Shown here: piece by piece, positions 8,257 through 17,490 of the stretch
Layout of the letters: each line of letters starts with the position of its first letter
Position numbering within the stretch: the first letter of the stretch is position 1
From: Salinibacter altiplanensis
Lineage (GTDB): Bacteria; Bacteroidota; Rhodothermia; Rhodothermales; Salinibacteraceae
Assembly (NCBI RefSeq): GCF_002894645.1
Contig: NZ_NCQY01000011.1
Span: 66,949 to 127,523, forward strand
Direction: 5' to 3'
DNA: 60,575 bases
Translations under genes and position numbers: made by a program
Notes under the pieces: generated by a model
What the model was told of the DNA's origin: nothing
Database searches by the model: none
The model's input: only the letters and a program-made list of their open reading frames with translations

Positions 8257-11085
8257 ATGGCGTCCTCCGCATTTGGCCTACTCTCTCGCCTCCGCCCCCA
8301 AGACGATCAACTCCCCAAAGAAACGCGGTCCCAGGTACAGGTGCACCGCCTGCTGAGCCTGCTCGGCGCGGGGCTCGTGGTGGCCTTTGCGCCGCTGTAC
8401 GCCGTTGCCACGCCCGAGGCCGTGGATCCGCTGTGGATGCGCCTGAGCATCGCCGGGCTTTTCCTGGTGGTTCTCGCGGCGTCGTACGGATCAGCCCGTG
8501 TCCGGGCCGCCTACGTGTCGTGTGTGTGGGGCATGCTGTACATCCTCATGGGATGGTTCGCCGCCATTGCCGCGCTGAACCAGTTTGCCGGGGAGTACGC
8601 GGTGGGCTTGCTGCTCGTCTACGCGGTGCTGGCGGCCATCGTCGCGTTCGGGGCGGAGTCGGTACGGGCCGTCCTCGTATTTTTGGGATATGGCGGGGCA
8701 CTGACCACGCTGGGGGCCCTCGTGGGAGGGCGCCCGCAGACCAGTCCGCTCATCCTGATTGCGAGCATGGGCACCATCGCCGTCGTAGAGATCGTCCTCA
8801 CGCAGGGGTGGTTGTGGATCCGGGAGACCGTCCGCGAGCACGAGGCCCGGCTCCGAGGCCTCACCAATAGCCTCCCCGGTGTGGTCTTCCAATTCTTCGT
8901 GCGCGAGGACGGCACCGTCGGGCACTACTTCATCAGTGAGCACGCCGAGGACGTGCTGGGGGTGGAGGCGGACCCGGCCACCTTCCACGAGCGGTGCATG
9001 AACTGCATCCCCGAGCCGCACCGGCGAGAGATCGAGCAGTCCATCGAGGTCGCCATCGACGAACAGTCGGACTGGGAATTCGAGACCCCGTTCGAGCGCC
9101 CGGACGGAGAGCGCATCTGGGCGCTCGGGGCGTCGACCCCGGAGCAGCGGGACGGGGAAACCGTATTTAACGGGGTCATCCTCGACATCACGGAGCGGAA
9201 AGAGGCCGAGCGGCGCCGGACGACCTACGAGGAGCTGAAGGAGAGTGCGGAGGATGGGATCGTCATCGCTGACGCGGACGGCGACATTATCGACTGGAAT
9301 CCGGGGGCCGAATCGATGTTTGGGTATGAGAAGGAGGCCATCGTCGGGCGTCCCATCGAGACGATTATGCCGGACCGCCACCGGGAGCCGCACCGTCGCG
9401 GAATGGAACGGGTCCGAGAGACGGGCCGCGGAAATTTTCTCGGTGAAACGGTGGAGCTGGAGGGACTTCACCAAGAGGGCCACGAGGTGCCGGTGGAGCT
9501 GGCACTCTCCAGTTGGGAGGCCGACCGGGAACGGTTCTTCGGGGCCATTATCCGGGACATCACCGAGCGGAAGAACACCGAGCAGGCCCTGCGCGAAGAG
9601 CGCGACCGCTTTGAGACGCTGTTTGAGTCGCTACCCACGCCAGTGGTACGCTGTGTGGCCCAGGACGATGGGGTCTTCGTCACGGACGCCAATCCCGCGT
9701 TCGAGGATGCCTTCGGCCTGGCGGCCACGGAGGCGGCAGGGGCGGAGATCAACCACATGCTCGTCCCGGAAAAAGAGCACGACCGGGCGCGAGAATTTGA
9801 CCGTCGCGTCCTGGAGAACGGAGATGTCCGGGCCGAGGTGCAGCGGTCGACCGCGGAGGGGATGCGCGCGTTTCAGGTTCAGGCGATCTCCCGCCGTCCC
9901 GACGAGGGACCGCCGGAGATCTACGCCACCTACACCGACATCACGGAGCGCAAGCAGCGGGAGCGTCGCCTCGACGCCATCTTCAATCACACCTACCAGT
10001 TTACCGGTCTGATGGAGCCGGATGGGACGATGATCGAGGCCAACGATACGGCCCTTCGGTTCGGGGGGCTCGACCGGGCGGACGTCGTCGGCACTCCGAT
10101 CTGGGAGACCCACTGGGCCCAGACCGGCGAGGCCTCAAGGCAAAGGCTCCAAGCGGCCGTGGAACGGGCGGCCGAGGGCGAATTTGTGCGGTACGAGCGC
10201 CCGATTCAGGGGGGGGACGAAGAGCGCACCATCGACTTCTCCATTCGCCCCGTGACCGACGAAGACGGAGACGTGAAACTGCTGGTGCCGGAGGCCCGAG
10301 ACATTACGGAACGTAAGCGTCGGGAGGAGAATCTTCGGGCGGCCAAGGCGGAGGCCGAAGAGGCAAGTCGGCTCAAGTCGGCGGTCCTAGCGAACATGAG
10401 CCATGAGCTACGAACTCCGCTCACGTCCATCCTCGGGTTCGCCGAGGCGATCGGCGAGGAGACGGGCGGGGACGGAGGGGCCGTCTCCCGGTTCGCGTCG
10501 CTCATCATGAAGAGTGGAAACCGGTTGCTCCGGACGTTCGACAACATGCTCCACCTTTCGCGGCTGGAGGCAGAGCAGCAGGCCGAACCGGCCGAGCCGG
10601 TAGACGTGACGGCGGCGGCCCACTCGGTCGTTGACGAATTTCGGGAGCAGGCCGACGAAAACGATGTCGCCCTCCGGACGAACGAGATGGACGCGACTGC
10701 TTGGGCCCGCGCGTCCTCGGAGCAGGTGGAGATCGTGGTGCGCCACCTCCTCTCGAACGCGATCACGTACACCGAGGTGGGCGGTACCGTGGAGCTGCGC
10801 GTCGACCGGGCCGGCGACGACCTCCTGGTGGAGATCGAGGACACCGGCATCGGCATGGACCCGGACGCGGTGCCGGCGTTGTTCGAGCCGTTCCGGCAGG
10901 CATCGGAGGGACGGGACCGCGAGTACGAGGGCACCGGGCTGGGGTTGGCCGTCGTGCAGCGCGCTGTTGACCGGATGGGCGGGGCCGTGGAGGTAGAGAC
11001 GGAACTGGGGGAGGGGACCTGCGTGACGGTGGTGCTGCCGGAGGCGGAAACGGCGACTGGAGGGGGGCCCTCGGCGCAGGCGTAG
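8257..11085 (+). CDS. Membrane-bound PAS-domain hybridless sensor histidine kinase
   Basis: Protein of 942 aa. The first 190 residues contain about six hydrophobic helices, with no obvious extracellular ligand domain. Four PAS domains follow (roughly 200-315, 325-445, 455-570 and 575-690), most ending in the D-I-T-E-R-K PAC signature. Next is a HisKA domain with phospho-acceptor H716 in the motif MSHELRTPLTSILGF, then an HATPase_c domain (about 820-930) with N-box LLSNAITYTE, G1 DTGIGMD and G2 GTGLGLAVV. There is no receiver domain and no response regulator gene nearby, so the partner is elsewhere. The ATG at 8257 is preferred to the TTG at 8218. Confidence 0.9.
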   Translation: MASSAFGLLSRLRPQDDQLPKETRSQVQVHRLLSLLGAGLVVAFAPLYAVATPEAVDPLWMRLSIAGLFLVVLAASYGSARVRAAYVSCVWGMLYILMGWFAAIAALNQFAGEYAVGLLLVYAVLAAIVAFGAESVRAVLVFLGYGGALTTLGALVGGRPQTSPLILIASMGTIAVVEIVLTQGWLWIRETVREHEARLRGLTNSLPGVVFQFFVREDGTVGHYFISEHAEDVLGVEADPATFHERCMNCIPEPHRREIEQSIEVAIDEQSDWEFETPFERPDGERIWALGASTPEQRDGETVFNGVILDITERKEAERRRTTYEELKESAEDGIVIADADGDIIDWNPGAESMFGYEKEAIVGRPIETIMPDRHREPHRRGMERVRETGRGNFLGETVELEGLHQEGHEVPVELALSSWEADRERFFGAIIRDITERKNTEQALREERDRFETLFESLPTPVVRCVAQDDGVFVTDANPAFEDAFGLAATEAAGAEINHMLVPEKEHDRAREFDRRVLENGDVRAEVQRSTAEGMRAFQVQAISRRPDEGPPEIYATYTDITERKQRERRLDAIFNHTYQFTGLMEPDGTMIEANDTALRFGGLDRADVVGTPIWETHWAQTGEASRQRLQAAVERAAEGEFVRYERPIQGGDEERTIDFSIRPVTDEDGDVKLLVPEARDITERKRREENLRAAKAEAEEASRLKSAVLANMSHELRTPLTSILGFAEAIGEETGGDGGAVSRFASLIMKSGNRLLRTFDNMLHLSRLEAEQQAEPAEPVDVTAAAHSVVDEFREQADENDVALRTNEMDATAWARASSEQVEIVVRHLLSNAITYTEVGGTVELRVDRAGDDLLVEIEDTGIGMDPDAVPALFEPFRQASEGRDREYEGTGLGLAVVQRAVDRMGGAVEVETELGEGTCVTVVLPEAETATGGGPSAQA

Positions 11086-11220
11086 CGTGTTTGCAGGGAT
11101 CATCCCGGCCACGCGTCTGTGGAGGGGCTGCCAGGGGCAAATGTGCCCGCAACGAGGCTCCTTGCGAGGCGGCCCTGGACCCGGCATGCCATACGCTTCC
11201 AAATTCCTCGTGACTTGGCC

Positions 11221-11538
11221 GTGGACATCCCGCCGCCCGAACGCGTCTCGCTCGACGTCAGGATGCAGCGGCTCAACATCGAGTGGGCCGACGGGCATGC
11301 CTCTGTCTTTCCGCTCGACGGGCTGCGCCAGGCCTGCCCGTGTGCCGAGTGCGAAGGGCAGAAGGTCGAGCGGATTCCCAAGCCGGGCTTCTTTCAGATC
11401 TTCCGCCAGACCAATCGGTGGACGCACGTCGATATCGAGAAGGCAGGAAGCGTGGGGCTGCGCATCACCTGGGACGATGGCCACAGCGGCGGCATCTACC
11501 GGTGGGACCGGCTCCGTGAACTGCAGCCGTCGGAATAA
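11221..11538 (+). CDS. DUF971 (GBBH-like N-terminal domain) protein
   Basis: Protein of about 105 aa matching the DUF971 family (N-terminal domain of gamma-butyrobetaine hydroxylase-like proteins). It has the strand-turn-strand LNIEWADGHASVFPLDGLRQACPCAEC and the family ending VGLRITWDDGHSGGIYRWDRLREL. Stand-alone members often sit with Mrp/ApbC iron-sulfur carrier genes, but none is seen here. The two cysteines in CPCAEC could bind metal. Start uncertain: the GTG at 11221 places the conserved domain at the N-terminus; a GTG at 11119 would add 34 non-conserved residues. It follows the kinase gene by 135 nt. Confidence 0.75.
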   Translation: MDIPPPERVSLDVRMQRLNIEWADGHASVFPLDGLRQACPCAECEGQKVERIPKPGFFQIFRQTNRWTHVDIEKAGSVGLRITWDDGHSGGIYRWDRLRELQPSE

Positions 11539-11553
11539 GGCGGCAGGGGCGCT

Positions 11554-12930
11554 CTACCCAAGCACGCCGAAGCCGAAGCGGGCAAACGGCCAGAGATAAT
11601 ACACGAGGGCCCCGACGACCACTGCCGGGATGGTCGTGTAGATGGTGGCGACGAGCGCCGCCTTCGGGTCGATGGCCATGAGTGGAAACAGTGCGTCTCC
11701 GTCTTGACTGACGGCGTTGGCCGCCAGGGCGGAAAACGGGATGACCTCCTCGACGGCGTAGAGCTGCGCGAAGATGATCTGAGGGGTGCAGCCGGGCACG
11801 AGGCCGAGGGCCGCCCCTGCGAGGGGAGCGCCCACGCCGGCGGCTGCGGACAGGGCCTTGAGGTCAAGGGCGAAGACGCCCATCGTGTATTCGTAGAGGA
11901 GGTAGCCCGCGAGCACCCACACCGTGACCATGGACGTCTCCATGGCGGCGTGCTGGAATGTCTCGTACGCACTCCCGAAACGAGTGTGGATGCGGCCGCC
12001 CCCGGCCTCGTCCATGTGGTGGCGACCGACGAAGTAAAGGTGGAACGAGAGCACCGTGCCCGTCACCCCGGCGACGGTAAAGAGCCCAAAGAAGGTCGGG
12101 GCGACCTCGACGGCCACTTCCGGGGCCCCTCGGACTAGGTACATCACGCCCGCCACGAGCCCCGCGATCGCTACCCCCCACCAGAGGAGGTGCACGATGT
12201 GACTGACGGTGCTCAGAACGCCGGTCGACCCGTCCGCCGTGGGGGCGGCGTGGGTCGAATCGTGGGGGGGCGGGGCGTCGGACGGGGACGGGCACGAGGG
12301 GGCCGTGCCGGCGGGAGCGGCCTCGGCGGTGAGGGGCGAGAGAGCGCCGTCGAGGCGGGCCGGATGGGACTGGGCAATCGATGCCGCCGAGCCGGGGGCA
12401 TCGGGGCGGGGCTCCTGCGAAGGACCGGTCGCCGTGCCGTGCCCGCCGGCGACCGCGCTGGAGGGAGCGACGCTTCCCGGGCTCATCGCGGCCGCAACGC
12501 GCTCGACGGCGGCGTCGATGCGGCGGACGCCCAGTCCCCAGTAGTCGATGGCGTAGCCAAACGCCACGCTCGCGGCAAAGGCCAATCCGTAGGCGTAGAC
12601 CCCGGCCCCGGGCGCAATCGCGAGAATTACGAAGGCCGAGTCGCCGGCGGTGGCGCCGAGGGTGGCCACGACGGACCCGAAGCTGATGGTGCCCCGAATG
12701 TACAGTGGCATGGCCACGATGGCACCCCCGCAGCCGGGCGTCAGGCCGAGTAGGGCCCCGGCGATGGGCTGCATGGGGCGGTGGTTCCGGAGGAAAGTGA
12801 CGATCCGCCCGTCGGTTTGGTACTGGAGGTAGCTGAACAGCAGAACTGTGACCGCAACAAACGCGCTCACCTGCACAAACCCGTCCCGAATCGAGACGAT
12901 CAGGATGTCGAAAGCGTTCTGGAGAGACAT
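11554..12930 (-). CDS. Putative manganese transporter (ArsP_2/DUF2899-like, two-repeat permease)
   Basis: Membrane protein of 458 aa with two homologous hydrophobic halves. Each carries a Pro-Gly-Cys re-entrant-type motif: PGCGGAIVAMPLYIRG near residue 65 and PGCTPQIIFAQLYAVEE near residue 375. This fits the putative manganese transporter (DUF2899) family. The halves are joined by a long linker (about residues 145-245) rich in Ala, Pro, Ser and His that is probably disordered. Context supports a metal role: a perfect palindrome lies 91 nt upstream of the start and a DtxR/MntR-type regulator gene is upstream on the same strand. Whether it imports or exports manganese cannot be told from sequence. 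It converges on the DUF971 gene with a 15-nt gap. Confidence 0.75.
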   Translation of the reverse strand: MSLQNAFDILIVSIRDGFVQVSAFVAVTVLLFSYLQYQTDGRIVTFLRNHRPMQPIAGALLGLTPGCGGAIVAMPLYIRGTISFGSVVATLGATAGDSAFVILAIAPGAGVYAYGLAFAASVAFGYAIDYWGLGVRRIDAAVERVAAAMSPGSVAPSSAVAGGHGTATGPSQEPRPDAPGSAASIAQSHPARLDGALSPLTAEAAPAGTAPSCPSPSDAPPPHDSTHAAPTADGSTGVLSTVSHIVHLLWWGVAIAGLVAGVMYLVRGAPEVAVEVAPTFFGLFTVAGVTGTVLSFHLYFVGRHHMDEAGGGRIHTRFGSAYETFQHAAMETSMVTVWVLAGYLLYEYTMGVFALDLKALSAAAGVGAPLAGAALGLVPGCTPQIIFAQLYAVEEVIPFSALAANAVSQDGDALFPLMAIDPKAALVATIYTTIPAVVVGALVYYLWPFARFGFGVLG

Positions 12931-13345
12931 GAGGCGGGGAGGGAGGCCAAATCAAAAGAGGTGGGGCACGCCTGTCCGGGCGCCCCGGGCCGTCTCTTTA
13001 TTACCAACGACAACAAAACAATTTAGTCTACACTAAATCGTTCCGCGCACCGCTGGGCTCGTCCAGTTTCTATTGCGGTGTCGATCGTTGCATGGCCCCG
13101 TCCCTTCGAGCGTCCTCGAATATTCCCCAACCCTTCGGGGGCGGTGCCCCTCTCACGAAAGAAAATCAGAACCTGTTTGGTGGATGGATGAGAAGCCCAG
13201 ACACAGTGGGCGAAGCTGCAAAATGGCGCTCAAGTGAGCTCCTGCAGTGGAGCTACCGGGCGAATGCAAAAGTCATTTCGCACGAGATCCACGAAGTCGC
13301 AGGCCTTAAACAATCCGCCAAACAGGTTCTCAACGCCTCATCTTC
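12931..13345. other. Intergenic region with metal-regulator operator candidate
   Basis: About 415 nt between the regulator stop and the transporter start. Apart from the palindrome at 13021-13038 and an AT-rich promoter-like run around 13005-13030, no gene-like ORF is supported. Confidence 0.5.
13021..13038 (-). promoter_or_regulatory. Perfect palindrome, candidate DtxR/MntR operator
   Basis: ATTTAGT-CTAC-ACTAAAT has two perfect 7-nt arms around a 4-nt spacer. It sits 91 nt upstream of the putative manganese transporter start and beside an AT-rich stretch likely to hold its promoter. AT-rich interrupted palindromes of this size are typical binding sites of DtxR/MntR dimers, and such a regulator is encoded 307 nt away. 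Binding is inferred. Confidence 0.65.
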
Positions 13346-13999
13346 TTACGCCTCCACCACCACCTTCTGCGCGACCGGTCGACCAATGAGCTGCTCGGTC
13401 TCATCGACGGCCACGACGAGCAGGCCATCGATCGGGCGCGTGTCGGCGACCTCGACGGTGGCGCCGGGGAGGAGGCCGCGCTGTTCGAGCAGGTCCAGCA
13501 GCTCGCCGTCTTCGTCGGCGACGTGGTCGATCGAGGCCGTGTCGCCCTCGTGGAGGTCGGCCAGCGACCGGGTGGGGAGGGCGTCCACGGAGCCGTCCCG
13601 GGCCGGAATGGGGTGCCCGTGGGGGTCCCGCTTGGGGTGATCCAGCATTTCCTCGATGCGATCCTCGAACCGTTCGGAGATGTGATGCTCCAGAATTTCG
13701 GCCTCCGCGTGGATCTCATCCCACGAGAAGCCCATCACCTCCTTCAGGTACAGCTCCAGCAGGCGGTGGTGACGGAGAACCTCAAGTGCCACGGTGCGCC
13801 CCGGGTCGGTGAGGGTGGCTCCCTCGTAGGCCTCGTACGTCAGAAAATCGAGGTCGTCGAGACGCTTGATCATGTTCGACGCCGACGCCGACGACACGTC
13901 CATGGCCTCCGCGAGGGCGCCGGTCGATACGGGGGCGCCCCCTGTGTCTTCAAGCTTGTAAAGCGCTTTGAGATAGTCCTCGGTGGAAGGGCTCCGCAT
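13346..13999 (-). CDS. DtxR/MntR-family metal-dependent transcriptional regulator
   Basis: Protein of 217 aa with the full DtxR layout. Residues 1-65 form a winged helix (STEDYLKALYKLED, then the recognition region VSSASASNMIKRLDDLDFL). Residues 65-140 are the metal-binding dimerisation domain, with HHRLLELYLKEVMGF and an E-x2-x-LEHHISERFEDRIEEMLDHP segment containing the usual His/Glu ligands. The C-terminal 70 residues form an FeoA/SH3-like domain ending GRPVAQKVVVEA. The nearby putative manganese transporter and palindrome suggest manganese rather than iron sensing. The start at 13999 is the first ATG and fits the family's N-terminus. Confidence 0.88.
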   Translation of the reverse strand: MRSPSTEDYLKALYKLEDTGGAPVSTGALAEAMDVSSASASNMIKRLDDLDFLTYEAYEGATLTDPGRTVALEVLRHHRLLELYLKEVMGFSWDEIHAEAEILEHHISERFEDRIEEMLDHPKRDPHGHPIPARDGSVDALPTRSLADLHEGDTASIDHVADEDGELLDLLEQRGLLPGATVEVADTRPIDGLLVVAVDETEQLIGRPVAQKVVVEA

Positions 14000-14271
14000 G
14001 GGACGGAAAGGGGATCAAGACAGACGGCAGAAGACAAAAGCAGGTACGCTTAAAGGAGAGAGATGTTACCGAGCGGACGGGACGGCCGGCGGAGATCCAG
14101 TGGGATGGATCCGACGGTTCTCTCCCAAATTCAATGAAATACCCGACAGGTGTCCGGCATCCCTCAATCCGCCCCCCTACGTTGTGCAATCGTAGTGGGC
14201 CAACCGCCGACGATGGCCCGGCTTCAACGCCGCAGCCTGGCGGTTGGCCGGTCCCGCGAGTTTGCTGATTC

Positions 14272-16983
14272 ATGTGTTCGTACTCCACCATGCCCGACGA
14301 TGCTCCGTCCCTGGCTTCGATGAGCAAAGCCTACGACCCGTCCGACATCGAAGACAAGTGGTACGACTACTGGGAAGAGCGTGGCTTCTTCGAGGCCGAC
14401 GCCGACAGTGACGCCGAGTCGCACGTCATCATGATGCCGCCGCCCAACGTCACCGGGCGGCTCCACATCGGCCACGCGCTGCAGGACGCCATCCAGGATG
14501 CCCTCGTACGCATCCACCGCATGAAGGGGGACGAGACCCTCTGGATGCCGGGCCTCGACCACGCGGGCATCGCCACGCAGAACGCGGTGGAGAAGGACCT
14601 CCGCGAGGAGGCGGGCAAGACGCGCCACGACCTCGGCCGCGAGGCCTTCGTGGAGCGGGTGCGGGCCTGGAAGGAGGAGTACGGCGACCTCATCCTGGAC
14701 CAGAAGCGCACGCTTGGCGACTCCTGCGACTGGAGCCGCCAGCGCTTCACGATGGACGAGGGCTTTACGCGGGCCGTGCAGGAGGTCTTCGTGCAGCTCC
14801 ACGAGGAGGGACTCATCTACCGCGGCGACTACTTGGTGAACTGGGACCCCGAGAACGAAACGGCCCTCTCCGACGAAGAGGTCGAGAACGAGGAGCGGGA
14901 GGGGCACCTGTGGTCCGTCCAGTACCCGCTCGCGGACGCCGAAGACGAGTCCCTGACGATCGCTACGACCCGCCCCGAGACGATGCTCGGCGACACCGCC
15001 ATTGCCGTGCACCCCGACGACGACCGCTACGACGACCTCGTGGGCGAGACGGCCCTCCTGCCGCTCCTGGGGCGCGAGATTCCCATCATCGCCGACGAGC
15101 GGATCGACAGTGACTTTGGCACCGGGGCGCTTAAGGTGACCCCGGCCCACGACGAGACGGACTTCGAGATCGGGGAGGACCACGACCTCGACAAGATCAC
15201 CATCATGAGCCCGACGGGGACCATCAACGAGAACGGCGGGCCCTACGAGGGCATGGACCGGTTCGACGCCCGCGACCAGATCGTGGAGGACCTGGAGGAG
15301 CAGGGCCTGCTGGTGGACGTGGAAGACTACATGATGAACGTGCCCCTCTCCGAGCGGTCCGAGGCGGTGATCGAGCCGCTCATCTCGCGGCAGTGGTTCG
15401 TGGAGATGGAGCCGCTGGCCGAGCCGGCGATCGAGGCGGTGCGCGAGGGCGAGATCGAGTTCTTCCCCGACCGCTGGGCGAACGAGTACTTCCGTTGGAT
15501 GGAAAACATCCGCGACTGGTGCATCAGCCGTCAGCTGTGGTGGGGCCACCGCATTCCGGTCTGGTACCACACCGACCAGGACGGGGAGCCGGACCCCGAA
15601 CAGGGCTACGTGGTGAGCATCGACCAGCCCGAGGAGGGCATGGTGCAGGAGACCGACGTGCTCGACACCTGGTTCTCGTCCTGGCTCTGGCCGTTCGCCA
15701 CGCTCGGCTGGCCGGAGGAGACCGACGCCCTGGAGAAGTTTTATCCGACCGACGTCCTCGTCAGCGGCTACGACATCCTCTTCTTCTGGATCGCCCGCAT
15801 GATCATGGCGGGCTACGAGTTTACCGGGGAGCCGCCCTTTAAGAACGTCTTCATCACCGGCATGGTGAAGGATGCGCAGGGCCGCTGGATGTCCAAGAGC
15901 CTCGGCAACGGCATCGACCCGCTGGAGATGGTGGATCAGTATGGGGCCGACGCCACGCGCTTCACGCTCACGCTGCTCTGCGCGCAGGGGCAGGACATCA
16001 AGCTCGCCCCGTCGAAGTTCGAGATGGGCCGCAACTTCGCCAACAAGATCTGGAACGCCTTCAACGTCTTCGGCCAGTTCATGGACCGGGACGACGACGG
16101 CGTGCCCACCCGCGACTACCGGCGCGAACGCTCGTTCGACGAGCTGGAGCTGGTGGAGCAGTGGATGCTGCACCGCCTCCACACGGCCATCGCGGACGTG
16201 GAGGACTCGCTCGACCGCTACCGCCTCAACGAGATTGCCGAGCGCGTCTACGATGTCTTTTGGCGCGACTACTGCGACTGGTACCTGGAGCTCATCAAGC
16301 CGCCGCACGGGGAGGAGATGGCGGAGGACAAGATTGCCCTCGCGGCCGAGATCTACGAGACGCTCCTGCAGCTCCTGCACCCGCTGATGCCGTTTATCAC
16401 CGAGGAGCTGTGGTGGAAGGTGCGGCCGCGCGGGGAGGGCGAGGCCTGCATCGCCGCCGACTGGCCGACGCCCGACGCCGACCTGATGGACGCGGCCGCG
16501 GCCGAACCCTTCGAGCTGATTCAGGAGATGATCTCCGGCGTGCGTGGCATCAAGAGCGACTATGGCGTGGGCCTGGGGCAGGACATTGAGGCGACGGTGA
16601 GCGTGCCGGAGGATGCCGACGCCCTCGCCCAGACCGTGCGCCGCTACGCCGACTACTTCGACAAGCTGGCGAGCGTCACGGACCTAACGGTGCAACCGGG
16701 CGCCGAGAAGCCAACGGCGAGTGCGTCGGTCGTGGTGGGACGGTGTGAGGTATTCGTGCCGCTGGCCGGCATGATCGACCTGGAGCAGGAGCGTGCGCGG
16801 CTCCGTGGTGAGATTGAGGAGAAGGAAGACTTTCTGGCGAGCGTCGAGCAGAAGCTCAAGAACAAACAGTTTGTGACCAAGGCCCCCGACGAGGTCGTGG
16901 AGCGCGAGCGGCAGAAGAAGAAAGACGCCACCGCGGAGCTGGAGCGGCTCCGGGACAACCTCGCCGACCTGGAGGCCGTGTAG
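14272..16983 (+). CDS. valS: Valyl-tRNA synthetase
   Basis: Class I aminoacyl-tRNA synthetase of 903 aa that charges tRNA-Val in the cytoplasm. The N-terminal Rossmann part has PPPNVTGRLHIGHAL (HIGH motif near residue 62). The CP1 editing domain contains TTRPETMLGDTAIAVHP and GTGALKVTPAHDETDFE. The second signature near residue 542 reads GRWMSKSLGNGIDP, so the first position of KMSKS is Trp. The anticodon-binding domain follows, and the last 70 residues are the ValS-specific coiled coil (ARLRGEIEEKEDFLASVEQKL). Very acidic overall, as expected in a salt-in halophile. The start could also be the ATG at 14290 or 14320; the last places YDPSDIEDKWYDYW as in typical ValS proteins. Confidence 0.97.
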   Translation: MCSYSTMPDDAPSLASMSKAYDPSDIEDKWYDYWEERGFFEADADSDAESHVIMMPPPNVTGRLHIGHALQDAIQDALVRIHRMKGDETLWMPGLDHAGIATQNAVEKDLREEAGKTRHDLGREAFVERVRAWKEEYGDLILDQKRTLGDSCDWSRQRFTMDEGFTRAVQEVFVQLHEEGLIYRGDYLVNWDPENETALSDEEVENEEREGHLWSVQYPLADAEDESLTIATTRPETMLGDTAIAVHPDDDRYDDLVGETALLPLLGREIPIIADERIDSDFGTGALKVTPAHDETDFEIGEDHDLDKITIMSPTGTINENGGPYEGMDRFDARDQIVEDLEEQGLLVDVEDYMMNVPLSERSEAVIEPLISRQWFVEMEPLAEPAIEAVREGEIEFFPDRWANEYFRWMENIRDWCISRQLWWGHRIPVWYHTDQDGEPDPEQGYVVSIDQPEEGMVQETDVLDTWFSSWLWPFATLGWPEETDALEKFYPTDVLVSGYDILFFWIARMIMAGYEFTGEPPFKNVFITGMVKDAQGRWMSKSLGNGIDPLEMVDQYGADATRFTLTLLCAQGQDIKLAPSKFEMGRNFANKIWNAFNVFGQFMDRDDDGVPTRDYRRERSFDELELVEQWMLHRLHTAIADVEDSLDRYRLNEIAERVYDVFWRDYCDWYLELIKPPHGEEMAEDKIALAAEIYETLLQLLHPLMPFITEELWWKVRPRGEGEACIAADWPTPDADLMDAAAAEPFELIQEMISGVRGIKSDYGVGLGQDIEATVSVPEDADALAQTVRRYADYFDKLASVTDLTVQPGAEKPTASASVVVGRCEVFVPLAGMIDLEQERARLRGEIEEKEDFLASVEQKLKNKQFVTKAPDEVVERERQKKKDATAELERLRDNLADLEAV

Positions 16984-17124
16984 CGGTTGCGTGCGTGTTC
17001 TGCACTCCCCGCGGCCGACGAACGGGGGCGGGGATCTGGGGAGCGCTGTATGGTTTTCCCCTACGGTCACAATGACTCCCCAACCGTGTCTCTTCGCTGC
17101 ATCTTTCGACCGGTCCGTTGCCCC

Positions 17125-17490
17125 ATGTCCGTCGCCCCGCCTGTGCGTTCGCTGATGCTGTTTGCTGTTGCCGCTGGGGTGGGGGCCCTCGTGGGAGCGT
17201 GCGGCGGGAACGGAGGAGAGAGCGCCGACGCGACCGTGGTGGAGCCCCGTCTCCTGCAGACCGAAACGGGCGAGCGGATCTTTGCGGGCACGCTCGTCAA
17301 CCAGGGCAGTGCCCCCATCGGCATCGCGGAGGTAGAGGTGGCGCTGTACGACGATCAGGGCTCCCGCATCGAGACGATGCGGATTCAGGTGCAGGACGTG
17401 TCCCCCGGCGACTCGGCCACGTTCAACCAGACCGTTGACTCGAACCGACCCATCCAGCAGGCGCAGGTCCAAAACATCCTCAGCCCGTAG
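17125..17490 (+). CDS. FxLYD-domain lipoprotein
   Basis: Protein of 121 aa with a lipoprotein signal peptide (hydrophobic run and lipobox ALVGAC, lipidated Cys near residue 27). A single FxLYD-type beta domain follows: IFAGTLVNQGSAPIGIAEVEVALYD, then a DVSPGDSATFNQTV strand. FxLYD domains occur in exported proteins and have no known catalytic role. The ATG at 17125 is chosen because the signal peptide begins there; an upstream in-frame start at 16987 reads through the intergenic region. Confidence 0.75.
   Translation: MSVAPPVRSLMLFAVAAGVGALVGACGGNGGESADATVVEPRLLQTETGERIFAGTLVNQGSAPIGIAEVEVALYDDQGSRIETMRIQVQDVSPGDSATFNQTVDSNRPIQQAQVQNILSP

Noticed and set aside
14224-16380. Open frame of 718 codons on the minus strand opposite valS
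   Set aside because: It is an antisense shadow of valyl-tRNA synthetase caused by GC-rich codon bias; no recognisable domain.
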